Under the pieces are notes generated by a model. It did not search any database, was not told the DNA's origin, and worked only from the letters and a program-made list of their open reading frames with translations. Positions 16,758-25,694 of a stretch of 64,000 nt of DNA are shown here, one piece after another; positions within the stretch are counted from its first letter, which is position 1; every line of letters begins with the position of its first letter. Source of the DNA: SAR324 cluster bacterium (lineage in GTDB: Bacteria; SAR324; NAC60-12); NCBI GenBank assembly GCA_015232315.1, contig JADFZZ010000015.1, positions 1 to 64,000 of the forward strand. The letters are read 5' to 3'. Both the position numbers and the translations under genes were made by a program.

Positions 16758-17744
16758 ATGTCGTTGACCCTATCCATTTCTGAAGCTGTTGATCAAATCC
16801 GACAGGGAAACCGCCGGACTCTGGCCAAAACCATCACACTGCTGGAAAGCACTGTGGAATCGCATGTCGAACAGGGACAGGCCATTCTCGACGCCTTGCT
16901 ACCCTATACGGGGAAATCTGTCAGACTGGGCATCACCGGTGTTCCCGGTGTTGGTAAAAGCACGTTTATTGAGTCCTTTGGATTGTATCTGATTGAAAAC
17001 GGATTCCGGGTTGCTGTATTGGCAGTGGACCCCAGCAGTCCGATCACAGGCGGCAGTATCATGGGGGACAAGACTCGCATGGTGGATCTATCGCGGAATC
17101 CCCGGGCGTTCATCCGCCCGACACCGTCTTCCTGCACACTCGGCGGGGTGGCCCGTAAAACACGTGAAGCCATGCTGGTTTGCGAAGCCGCGGGGTATGA
17201 TGTGATTCTGGTGGAAACCGTGGGGGTTGGGCAGTCTGAAACACTGGTAGCTTCGATGGTTGATATGTTCCTGGTGTTGATGCTTCCGAATGCCGGAGAT
17301 GAACTGCAAGGCATCAAAAAAGGTATTCTGGAAATGGCTGATCTGATTCTGGTGAACAAGGCTGATGGTGATTATCTGGCCAAGGCACAACTGGCTAAAC
17401 GTGATTATTCCAATGCGCTGAGGTTGGTGCATCCCCGGAAAGCCATGTGGAATCCTGAAGTCCTGCTATGCAGTGCGCTGCAACGCATGGGCTTTGACGA
17501 ATTGTGGACTTCCATTAAAAAATACAGGGTGCAATTGACTGATGCTGGAGTGTGGGAACAACAGCGTCAAAATCAGGCCTATGACTGGATGTGGTCGCTG
17601 GTTGAGGAAGAACTGCAACGTCAGTTTCACAAACACCCGGCAGTACGCAACCTGTTGCCCTCCGTGGAACATTCTGTCAGAAATGATCATCTTCTGCCCA
17701 CGGTCGCGGCCGCACAATTGCTGAAGGCCTGGCGGGGGGAATAA
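16758..17744 (+). CDS. meaB: MeaB-type GTPase, chaperone of acyl-CoA mutases
   Basis: 328 residues from the chosen ATG, the usual length for MeaB/ArgK proteins. G1 motif GVPGVGKST (61-69), AVDPSSPITGGSIMGDKTRM, ETVGVGQSE (switch/G3 region) and NKADG (G4) are all present. MeaB loads and protects the B12 cofactor of methylmalonyl-CoA mutase and related mutases. An in-frame TTG at 16686 would give a longer protein; neither start has a strong ribosome site and I chose the ATG by family length. The mutase itself is not in the window. It fits the ethylmalonyl-CoA pathway genes at 29.5-32.4 kb, which need a mutase step. Confidence 0.93.
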   Translation: MSLTLSISEAVDQIRQGNRRTLAKTITLLESTVESHVEQGQAILDALLPYTGKSVRLGITGVPGVGKSTFIESFGLYLIENGFRVAVLAVDPSSPITGGSIMGDKTRMVDLSRNPRAFIRPTPSSCTLGGVARKTREAMLVCEAAGYDVILVETVGVGQSETLVASMVDMFLVLMLPNAGDELQGIKKGILEMADLILVNKADGDYLAKAQLAKRDYSNALRLVHPRKAMWNPEVLLCSALQRMGFDELWTSIKKYRVQLTDAGVWEQQRQNQAYDWMWSLVEEELQRQFHKHPAVRNLLPSVEHSVRNDHLLPTVAAAQLLKAWRGE

Positions 17745-17747
17745 TGC

Positions 17748-17970
17748 ACCTCTGGTGCCCTTCCCCGGCTCATTGGCAAGCCACCGGAGGTGGGCTAAGA
17801 GAGGTACACGTCTGTTAAGTTAAAAAATTACCTGCGAAAAAATCCCCCTTTTCAAAGGGGGCATGGGGGATTTCGCGCTCAGAATAACATCCCCCTAACC
17901 CCCTTAAACCAAGGGGGAATTGGTGCCGGTACCTTCAGCGTGCTTAACTTAACAGCCTTGCGCCAGAGGT
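17748..17970. repeat. Nested inverted-repeat element, MITE-like
   Basis: The gap between two convergent genes holds an ordered set of palindromes. The outer pair is ACCTCTGGTGC (17748-17758) against GCGCCAGAGGT (17960-17970), with one mismatch. A perfect 12-bp inner pair is CTGTTAAGTTAA (17812-17823) and TTAACTTAACAG (17944-17955). Inside lie two C5/G5 hairpins (CCCCCTTT/AAAGGGGG and CCCCCTT/AAGGGGG). The inner element of 144 bp has no coding capacity and looks like a small non-autonomous repeat. It may also end transcription from both sides. A target-site duplication is not evident. Confidence 0.55.
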
Positions 17971-17997
17971 AGGGAACCAGCAAAAATGGTTACAGAT

Positions 17998-20910
17998 TTA
18001 TGGTCGGGTACTTACCTGCGATTGTTTTTTTAGTTTTTCCAGCAGGTTGGGATAGGACGCCAGCGTGATGTTCATGTGTTCCACGTCAAAATTTTCCGCA
18101 TGAGACTGTAAAGTCTCGCCGAATTCCCGCAGAGGACGAATCGCGTTATCTTCCCCCAGTTTCAACAATTGTCCGGCAAATATTTGAATCGTGTCAAACA
18201 CCCCGCCCAGTTTTACCACTTCCCATTGTTTCCATATTTCATTTTCCAGACGTTCCAACAGTTCAGGTGTGATGACCCGGTGTTCCGCGGGCGATGAGGT
18301 CTCTTTCGGCAGATTGTCTGTCGGGGAACATTCAAATTCATTTTTTAGGAATCGGGATAATTCTTCCAGGAGGGCATTCAATTTCAGGGGTTTCGGGAGA
18401 TATCCGTCAAAACCGGAATCCTGCAACCTCGATATTTCGCTGTGCTCAATAGACGCCGTCAGGGCGATGACAGGAATATCCGCGGTTTCCAGAGAACCTT
18501 TCAATTTTTTAGTCGCTTCATGCCCATCCATGACAGGCATCCGGATATCCATCAGGATGACATCAGGATGATATTCCCGCGCCACCAGCAATGCTTTCTG
18601 ACCATTCTCCGCTTCCAGCACCTCGACACCACTTTTTTTCAGGCTTTCCCTGACGAGAAAACGATTGGGTTCCAAATCATCCACCACCAGAACTCTTTTG
18701 GAACCGAAATAGAATTGACGCTCAGCCGATATCAATGAGGTGTTCAGGGAAAACTTTGCGGTATCAGGTATCTCGACATCCCGCAATTGTATGGTGAAGA
18801 CACTTCCCTGATCAGGGATACTGCTGACTGTCAAGGTCCCATTCATCAGATTTACGAGCTTTTTTGTAAGACTCAGTCCCAGCCCTGTGCCGCCGAATTT
18901 GCGGGTACTCTGACTATCCTGCTGTCGAAATGACTCAAAAATAAGTTCCTGTTGATGTTGAGGAATACCGATGCCTGTATCCTCAACACTGACATACAGG
19001 TCAACCTTGTCCTGACAGCCTGTTTTATTTTCAGTTTTTACAAAAAGTTTGATGTGTCCTTTTTCGGTAAATTTTACTGAGTTTCCAATCAGATTGATCA
19101 AAGTCTGCCGAATTCTCACCTCATCCAGCATCAAAAACGCGGGTAACTTCGGATCAAGCTCCACCAGAAATTCAAGTTGTTTACCCTCCAGGATCAATCT
19201 GAAAATCTGATCAACCTGATCAATCACGGAAGGCAATGCGACGGCCTCATATTGAATTCTCATCATTCCGGATTCAATCTTGGAAAGATCAAGAATGTCA
19301 TTGATGATCGTTAACAAACTGTTTCCTGCCGTTTGAACAGACTCGATATATGTTTTCTGGGTTTTATCCACAATCAATGTTGACAGCAATTCGCTGAAGC
19401 CGATGACCGCATTCATCGGGGTCCGGATTTCATGGCTCATGTTGGCCAGAAATTGGCTTTTGGCTTTGTTGGCCAAATCAGCCTTCTGACGGGCTTCATC
19501 CAGAGCAACGTTTTTTCGTTCCACTTCGATGGCATATTCCAGAAGCGTTGCGGCATACTGTTCAGCATCCTTTTGTGCCTGTATAATTTTCCGTTCAGAT
19601 TGTTTGCGTTCTGTGATGTCCCGGATGATACCCGTAAACAACTGTTTCCCATCAATATAAATTTCATTGACCGCAAGATCCATCGGGAAAATGGTTCCAT
19701 CTTTCCGTTGTCCCTCCACTTCCCGGCCAATGCCGATAACACGAGCCTTGCCTGACTCCCGATACAGTTTCATGTATTCGTCGTGTTCACTTTGATAAGG
19801 CTCAGGCATCAGCATACTGATATTGTTGGAAATCACTTCTTTCGCACTGTATCCGAAAATGCGTTCAGCCGCATGATTCATGGATTCCACAAGGCCATAG
19901 GCATTGATGGTAATGATACCATCCACAATATTATCCACGATTGTACGGATATGGATTTCATGCTCACGCAAATCCTCCGCGATCTCCTGACGTGTCATAA
20001 TTTCATGTTGGAGCCGCTCATTGGCCTGTTTGAGTTCCAGCGTTCGTTGTGTGACACGGATTTCCAACTGTTCTTTGGCATTCTGAAGTTCCCTGTTTGA
20101 CTCAACCAGACTATCGGTCATCTGATTGAAAGATCTGGATAATATCCCGATTTCTCCACTGGCTGTTTCCGCGACCCGATGCGAAAAATCCCCGTCACAG
20201 ATCTGTTGAGTCGCGGTGACAAGATTCATGATCGGGGTGACAATTGATCTGGTGATAAAAACCCCGATCGCAGACGCCAGGAAGAGGATGAAAATGACAA
20301 AAGTCACTGTCCATTCAAGACTGTTCTGTAAAGTTTGCTGAGCGCGTCTGGCGGCGATACGGATGGTGACCAGTGAAGATTCAAACGAGTGTTCATATTG
20401 CACACCCCGTTTGACAAAATATTCCCGCAAATGCCCCTCAAAAATCCATTTTTGTTCCCGATAGGCGCGGTTTTCCAAAATTTCAACGGCTCTGGACAGA
20501 TGCCCCTGAAGGGCTTGTTCAAGTGCCTCATGTTCCATGTCAACCAGCAGGTTATTGGCCTGTTTCAGTCGATGATAAATCTCTTGGTCTTTTTCATCTC
20601 CACGATCAATGGCTTGTTGAATCGCCTGGTCTAGCAGAGGTTCGAACGCATAATAGCGCTGTTTCCACTTTTGAATTCCTGTAAAGGCAAAATTACGAGC
20701 ACTGTTGGTCAAAACTTCATCATAATAACGGATGGTTTGAGCCAATGAATCCATCTCAGCGTCATGACTCACCTGTTCAATGCTCAACGGAATGTCTTCA
20801 CTGAGGGGCCGTGAAACATACTGAAGTTGCCGTAGCGCCCAAAATCCCTCAATCGCGGCTAAAACTGAGAGAATTAAAAATCCTGTGAATAATTTTTTTT
20901 TGATCGTCAT
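17998..20910 (-). CDS. Hybrid sensor histidine kinase (HAMP-PAS-HisKA-HATPase-REC)
   Basis: 970 residues. An N-terminal membrane helix (about 8-25), a helical periplasmic sensor and a second helix (about 200-220) lead into a HAMP domain and coiled coil. A PAS domain (about 320-435) follows, then the dimerisation histidine His493 (MSHEIRTPMN), an ATPase domain with N610, DTGIG (644-648) and GGTGLGL (673-679), and a receiver domain with Asp788 (LMDIRMP). A final helical domain (about 870-960) resembles the extra C-terminal module of other hybrid kinases. It is the last gene of a three-gene minus-strand unit with an RsbU-like regulator and a binding protein, which probably supplies its signal. 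Confidence 0.93.
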   Translation of the reverse strand: MTIKKKLFTGFLILSVLAAIEGFWALRQLQYVSRPLSEDIPLSIEQVSHDAEMDSLAQTIRYYDEVLTNSARNFAFTGIQKWKQRYYAFEPLLDQAIQQAIDRGDEKDQEIYHRLKQANNLLVDMEHEALEQALQGHLSRAVEILENRAYREQKWIFEGHLREYFVKRGVQYEHSFESSLVTIRIAARRAQQTLQNSLEWTVTFVIFILFLASAIGVFITRSIVTPIMNLVTATQQICDGDFSHRVAETASGEIGILSRSFNQMTDSLVESNRELQNAKEQLEIRVTQRTLELKQANERLQHEIMTRQEIAEDLREHEIHIRTIVDNIVDGIITINAYGLVESMNHAAERIFGYSAKEVISNNISMLMPEPYQSEHDEYMKLYRESGKARVIGIGREVEGQRKDGTIFPMDLAVNEIYIDGKQLFTGIIRDITERKQSERKIIQAQKDAEQYAATLLEYAIEVERKNVALDEARQKADLANKAKSQFLANMSHEIRTPMNAVIGFSELLSTLIVDKTQKTYIESVQTAGNSLLTIINDILDLSKIESGMMRIQYEAVALPSVIDQVDQIFRLILEGKQLEFLVELDPKLPAFLMLDEVRIRQTLINLIGNSVKFTEKGHIKLFVKTENKTGCQDKVDLYVSVEDTGIGIPQHQQELIFESFRQQDSQSTRKFGGTGLGLSLTKKLVNLMNGTLTVSSIPDQGSVFTIQLRDVEIPDTAKFSLNTSLISAERQFYFGSKRVLVVDDLEPNRFLVRESLKKSGVEVLEAENGQKALLVAREYHPDVILMDIRMPVMDGHEATKKLKGSLETADIPVIALTASIEHSEISRLQDSGFDGYLPKPLKLNALLEELSRFLKNEFECSPTDNLPKETSSPAEHRVITPELLERLENEIWKQWEVVKLGGVFDTIQIFAGQLLKLGEDNAIRPLREFGETLQSHAENFDVEHMNITLASYPNLLEKLKKQSQVSTRP

Positions 20911-20922
20911 AAAGAGTTTCCG

Positions 20923-21933
20923 TTAATCCCTGATCAATTCCCTGGCTTTTGCCAGCACTTCCTGTGGGACTGTAATGCCCAGTGTCTCTGCTGTGTTCAG
21001 ATTAATGACAATGTAATCTTCTCTGGGTGATTCAGTTTGCAGCCAGGAAGGTTCTGAACCCTGCAAAATTAAAGACGCTTTTTCTCCGGCTATTTTCCCG
21101 AGAGCCATGAAATCGCCCACGTTGCCAACCAGAGCGCCTTTCAAGACGCCCTCCTTGTTGCAGGCAAAATTGGGTTTTTTATACTGTTTGCTGAAGTCAT
21201 TGATAATTTCCTCACCTCCGGCATGGGTCAGTGTGTCACAGGTTGAAAAGATGGAATCTATCTCATCCACATGTTCCTGCAACTGCTGACGTATATCTTC
21301 CAGATCAACCGCCGCGATATCAATTATTTTAATTCCACGATTTTCCAGCAAATTTTTGATTTCATTGAACTGATTTGTTGAATTGGGTTCATCTTTTCTG
21401 CGAACCACAGCCAATGATTTTGTTTCGGAATATATTTCTTCAAAAACGTAATACTGTTTTGACGGGGGAACATAGTTGCGGGTTCCAACCAGATTATTTC
21501 CGGAGGATTTCAATGAGTCAATGAGTCCGGATTCCACAGGATAGGTACAGATGGAAAACACCACAGGAATCGGGTTTTCCATTTTGCTGGTCAATTCCTT
21601 CGCGATCATTGTTCCCGGAGTTGTCAGCGAATAGATCAAATCGACTTTTGCTTGAATGAAAGAATCAATGATGGCTCGTTGTTTTTCCAAATCAGCCTCG
21701 GAATTTTTGACAATGAACCGCACATTGTTTCCTTCGATATACCCATGTTCCTCAAGACCTTCCTTGAAGCCATCGACACTCCTTGCGAATTCGGGATTGC
21801 TTCCCCATTGTGCGACACCAACCGTCAGGATGTGTTCTTTCTGAAAATGACTGAAAAGAGTTATGAGTAATCCTGTGGTGACAATGAGTAATCCCGCGAT
21901 GGATATTATTTTTGTTAATGGACTGTTCTTCAT
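20923..21933 (-). CDS. ABC-type substrate-binding protein (COG2984-like)
   Basis: A 336-residue protein with an N-terminal hydrophobic segment (about 8-27) that serves as a signal peptide or anchor. GVAQWGSNPEFARSVDGFKEGLEEHGYIEGNNV and the following fold match the periplasmic-binding family of COG2984 (TrpX/ABC_sub_bind type). The ATG at 21933 has GGAGG five bases upstream. No permease or ATPase gene is adjacent; instead it sits between an RsbU-like regulator and a hybrid kinase, so it may deliver a ligand signal to the kinase rather than feed a transporter. The ligand is unknown. Confidence 0.82.
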   Translation of the reverse strand: MKNSPLTKIISIAGLLIVTTGLLITLFSHFQKEHILTVGVAQWGSNPEFARSVDGFKEGLEEHGYIEGNNVRFIVKNSEADLEKQRAIIDSFIQAKVDLIYSLTTPGTMIAKELTSKMENPIPVVFSICTYPVESGLIDSLKSSGNNLVGTRNYVPPSKQYYVFEEIYSETKSLAVVRRKDEPNSTNQFNEIKNLLENRGIKIIDIAAVDLEDIRQQLQEHVDEIDSIFSTCDTLTHAGGEEIINDFSKQYKKPNFACNKEGVLKGALVGNVGDFMALGKIAGEKASLILQGSEPSWLQTESPREDYIVINLNTAETLGITVPQEVLAKARELIRD

Positions 21934-21950
21934 TTTTCCTCCGACAGTAT

Positions 21951-23108
21951 TTATCTCTCGTTGCCCAGATATTCAAAACCAACAATGGTATAATCATCAT
22001 TGCAGGGGGTTCTCTCGCTGAATGATTCAAGGTGTTCCATCAAATCTGTCAGAAGGGTTGAAAGACTGGACGTTCTGTTTTTTTCCAAAAAGGAGAGCAG
22101 TCGATTTCGCCCATAGGGTTTGCCCTCAGCGTTTTCCCATTCCGTGATGCCATCGGTGTAAACAATAAACCTGTCATTCGGATGGAGTTGGATGTTTTTT
22201 TCTTCATAGGAACTGAGGCTTTCCTCTGCGAATATCCCCATCGGCATTCCTCCTGTCGACAATTGAACCAGGGGGGATCCATCGGCAGGAACAATGATCA
22301 AAGCCGGGTGTCCCGCATTACAAACAGTCAATTGTCCCTCCGGGGTGATTGTCGCGTAAATCCCGGTGATAAAACGGCCTTCCAGATCGCGATGACTCAA
22401 TGTTCTATTTATTTTTTCGACAACATTTTTGGCACTATCCTGCTCGTTTTGTCCATCAAGTATTCCGGGAATCATCATGGTGATCAGGGATGCCGGAACG
22501 CCATGGCCGGTTACGTCACCAATAAAGAAACAGAACTGGTTGTCTTTGAGGCAAAAGTCCACCATATCGCCTGACACCTTGCCCAAGGGATGAAAAACCA
22601 TGGCAGACGATAAAAAAGGAACAGCCACGGTTTCCCGCATCACAGCCCGTTGAATGATGGAGGCGACATTCAATTCCTCCTCACTCTGTTTATAAAGCTT
22701 CTGAACTTCTACCAGCGCCTGTTTCAAAGCAAGATGCGTTCTGACCCGTGCCATCAATTCTTCACGGTTGAAGGGTTTGGAAACATAATCCACCGCTCCC
22801 GCCCTGAATCCCTCAACAATGCTTTCCGGTTCAACTTTTCCGGTCAGAAAAATAATGGGAATGTCGCGTGTCACCGGGGATTTTTTCAGACGGGCACAGA
22901 CCTCAAAGCCATCCATTTCAGGCATCATGACATCCAGCAGAATCAGATCAATTGAAATTTTATGTACCAGTTCAAGGGCGTTTTTCCCATTCTGGGCAAA
23001 GGCGATCTGATAATGTTCCTGTTTTAAAAAACCTGCGAGAACCTGAATATTCTTGGGAACATCATCCACAATTAAAATCATGGGTGCTTTGGTGGGTGTT
23101 TTTGTCAT
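21951..23108 (-). CDS. Response regulator with RsbU/SpoIIE-type PP2C phosphatase
   Basis: 385 residues. A receiver domain (about 10-125, Asp in LLDVMMPEMDG, K in SKPF) is joined by a coiled coil (about 130-150) to a PP2C-like phosphatase (about 170-380), with SGDMVDF, GDVTGHGVPASL, GGMPMGIF and YTDGITEWEN. Such proteins dephosphorylate anti-sigma-factor antagonists in partner-switching pathways once the receiver is phosphorylated. The likely phosphodonor is the hybrid kinase two genes downstream. No anti-sigma or antagonist gene is present here. ATG at 23108 has AAAGG upstream; a TTG one codon earlier is less likely. Confidence 0.92.
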   Translation of the reverse strand: MTKTPTKAPMILIVDDVPKNIQVLAGFLKQEHYQIAFAQNGKNALELVHKISIDLILLDVMMPEMDGFEVCARLKKSPVTRDIPIIFLTGKVEPESIVEGFRAGAVDYVSKPFNREELMARVRTHLALKQALVEVQKLYKQSEEELNVASIIQRAVMRETVAVPFLSSAMVFHPLGKVSGDMVDFCLKDNQFCFFIGDVTGHGVPASLITMMIPGILDGQNEQDSAKNVVEKINRTLSHRDLEGRFITGIYATITPEGQLTVCNAGHPALIIVPADGSPLVQLSTGGMPMGIFAEESLSSYEEKNIQLHPNDRFIVYTDGITEWENAEGKPYGRNRLLSFLEKNRTSSLSTLLTDLMEHLESFSERTPCNDDYTIVGFEYLGNER

Positions 23109-23166
23109 CAAGACCTTTAACTGGATGTTTGTTGGAAGACTGGGGCGGTTGCTTCAGTCTGAAATA

Positions 23167-24120
23167 TTATCCTGCTTTGGCCAGCGTTTCCACGCTAGAG
23201 TGCTCCTTGAGACGTTCCATCAATTCAAACAGGTGTGTTTCCGAATCCGTCGTGACAAGTCGGGTTCTCCATTCTTTCGCCTGATAAAATCCCTGGATGT
23301 ATTCGGACAAATGTTTGCGGAATTCACGGATCGCAATGCGTTCCGGCAAGGTTAGACGCAGAAGACGGTAATGCTCCTGAGCCACTGTAACGGTTTCAAC
23401 CAGTGTTGGCGGATGATGTGTTTCAGGATTTTGAAAGACCCACGGATTGCCGATCGCCTTTCGGCCAATCATGAAGCCATCCAGATTTTTCAGTTTGTTC
23501 ATGCCATCGACATAATTCTGCACATCGCCATTTCCAATCACCGGAATGGCCAGATGCTGTTTCAGTTCATAAATGGGGTTCCAGTCAGCCTGTCCCTTGT
23601 AGGCCTGCTGATACGTTCTGCCATGGATCGTGAGCAGTGATACTCCGGCGGATTCCAGTTTTCTGGCAAAGGGAATCAAGCCTGTCGAGTCCGACCAGCC
23701 AAGCCTTGTTTTAACCGACACTTCCAGCGAACAGGCGCTTCGGACCGCTTCCACAATGCGGCAGGCCGTGTCAGAATCTTTCATCAACGCACTGCCATGC
23801 TGGGAAGCCACCACTTTTTTTGCGGGACACCCCATATTGATGTCAATGCCAAGGATGCCGCGTTGTTCCACCATCCGGGCGACTTCGGCGAAGGATTCCG
23901 GATTGTTGCCGAACAACTGCATAAAAAACGGATGCTCCACTGGCGAATAATCCAGACGCTGCCGCACAAAATCACTGCGGATCAAACCTTCAACATTGGT
24001 GAATTCACTGAACAGGACAACAGCAGGATTCAACTGCCGGACAATCTGGCGATACATCGTGTTGGTGATGCCATCCATTGGCGCCAGGCATACAATTGGT
24101 TTTGCAAATTCAGACCACAT
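23167..24120 (-). CDS. dus: tRNA-dihydrouridine synthase
   Basis: 317 residues of the Dus family: LAPMDGITN at the N-terminus, INMGCPAKKVV with the catalytic cysteine, KTRLGW, TIHGRT and GNGDV for FMN contacts. It reduces uridines in the tRNA D-loop with NADPH. The C-terminal helical domain is present. Which Dus subfamily (A, B or C) it belongs to cannot be settled by eye. It is transcribed divergently from the aminotransferase genes. Confidence 0.93.
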   Translation of the reverse strand: MWSEFAKPIVCLAPMDGITNTMYRQIVRQLNPAVVLFSEFTNVEGLIRSDFVRQRLDYSPVEHPFFMQLFGNNPESFAEVARMVEQRGILGIDINMGCPAKKVVASQHGSALMKDSDTACRIVEAVRSACSLEVSVKTRLGWSDSTGLIPFARKLESAGVSLLTIHGRTYQQAYKGQADWNPIYELKQHLAIPVIGNGDVQNYVDGMNKLKNLDGFMIGRKAIGNPWVFQNPETHHPPTLVETVTVAQEHYRLLRLTLPERIAIREFRKHLSEYIQGFYQAKEWRTRLVTTDSETHLFELMERLKEHSSVETLAKAG

Positions 24121-24260
24121 GTGACACTCAAAAAATAATCAACAGGAAAAACAGGAACTATTCTGATAAACAAGCGCCACAATTTACCGGGAAGCGTTTT
24201 TGTTTCAAGCGGATTATCCCGTCTGAAACATTACAACGCCTGATGTTAAAAAGGATGACT

Positions 24261-25694
24261 ATGAAAAATATCACGGCAAATCATCACGAGTATTTTAAGG
24301 ATCGGCTGTCGGCCACTGAAAAGAAACAGATTGATCAATGGTTTGGGGAATACATCAATGAAGGACAGATCAAATATCTGCGTGCGGGCCATCTGGATGT
24401 TCTGGAAACAAAACGGCAGGGAATCCATTTCACGGAACCTGTCAACGGACAACGGATCATGGATGGATTTTCCGCGGCCGGCAGTTTCAACGTGGGCCGC
24501 TTGAATCCTGAAATAACAGCGGTTTTGCGGAACGCTCTGGATCAATGGGACATGGGCGACATGCAGAGCATTTCTCCTGTCAAAGTCAAACTGGCCCGAA
24601 AACTGACCGAACTGGCTCCCGGAAATCTGAACAGGATTCTGTTTGCCTCGGGTGGCGGTGATGCTCTGGAAGCCGCCATCAAACTGGCACGCGGAGCAAC
24701 AGGACGTTCAGAAATCATCTCCACCGTCAAGGCCTATCATGGTCATACCGGCTTTGCCCTTTCAGCCAACGGCAAAGAACATTATCGCAAATATTTTGAA
24801 CCGTTGATTCCTGAATTCCGGTTTGTGCCCTTCAACGATCTGCACGCCATGAACTCCATTGTCTCAGAAAAGACAGCCGCGATCCTGGTGGAACCGGTAC
24901 AGGGAGAGGCTGGAATCTTTGTGGGAACTCCGGATTATCTCAAGGGATTGCGGCAACTGTGCGACAAATTTGGCTGTCTGCTGATTTTTGATGAAGTCCA
25001 GACAGGCTTTGGACGGACAGGAAAAATGTTTGCCTGCGAACACTCCGGCGTGGTTCCGGACATCATGGCCCTGGCCAAATCCATGGGCGGTGGTGTTTAT
25101 GCCAATGCCGCGGTGCTGTATCAGGATTCAGCCGCCTTGGTCACGTTTGTGGAAGCCCACCCGGAATTTCACACTTCCTGGGGCGGCACCGATCTGGGGT
25201 GTGAAGTATCCCTGGCCGTGCTTGAGTATCTCCAGAAAAATCGTCTGTGGGAACATGCCGAAAGGATGGGCAACAAGCTTCAAACCGCCTTGAGCGAGAT
25301 ACAGCAGGAAAATCCCGAAATCATCAAAGAGATTCGCGGGATCGGGTTGATGATTGGTGTGGAATATCTCCATGAATTCATGGGGCCGATGATGTCCGAC
25401 GCGCTCGCCAGAAACGGGGTGTTCGCGGTGTATTCCGGAAACGCTCCTCAGGTCATGCGGTTCATGTTTCCGCTGGTGATTTCAGAGGATGAAATGGAAC
25501 AGGTGATTGACGCCATTCGCCATGCGGTTCATGCGATGAAATGGCTGTTTCCTGTGGCGTTGCATGTGGCCAAAGTACCATTTTTGCTGGAATGGCTGAA
25601 TGATGAAAAATTTCAGACCACCGTGTTTAACGGCTTGAGAAAACTGGAAGACCTGCAACGGAAACTGAATCCATTTTTACGGAGGAAAAAATGA
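24261..25694 (+). CDS. Class III PLP aminotransferase (active copy of tandem)
   Basis: A protein of 477 residues. Ordered motifs of fold-type I, class III aminotransferases are present: glycine-rich phosphate loop [46 protein letters not shown] with Asp244, and ALAKSMGGG with the Schiff-base Lys273. A C-terminal extension of about 50 residues follows the usual end. The substrate is unknown; acetylornithine-, GABA- and diamine-type enzymes are the nearest classes. ATG at 24261 has AAGGA at good spacing. It overlaps the next gene by 4 nt (ATGA), and the two proteins share the same fold and motifs, which suggests a two-subunit enzyme. Confidence 0.88.
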   Translation: MKNITANHHEYFKDRLSATEKKQIDQWFGEYINEGQIKYLRAGHLDVLETKRQGIHFTEPVNGQRIMDGFSAAGSFNVGRLNPEITAVLRNALDQWDMGDMQSISPVKVKLARKLTELAPGNLNRILFASGGGDALEAAIKLARGATGRSEIISTVKAYHGHTGFALSANGKEHYRKYFEPLIPEFRFVPFNDLHAMNSIVSEKTAAILVEPVQGEAGIFVGTPDYLKGLRQLCDKFGCLLIFDEVQTGFGRTGKMFACEHSGVVPDIMALAKSMGGGVYANAAVLYQDSAALVTFVEAHPEFHTSWGGTDLGCEVSLAVLEYLQKNRLWEHAERMGNKLQTALSEIQQENPEIIKEIRGIGLMIGVEYLHEFMGPMMSDALARNGVFAVYSGNAPQVMRFMFPLVISEDEMEQVIDAIRHAVHAMKWLFPVALHVAKVPFLLEWLNDEKFQTTVFNGLRKLEDLQRKLNPFLRRKK

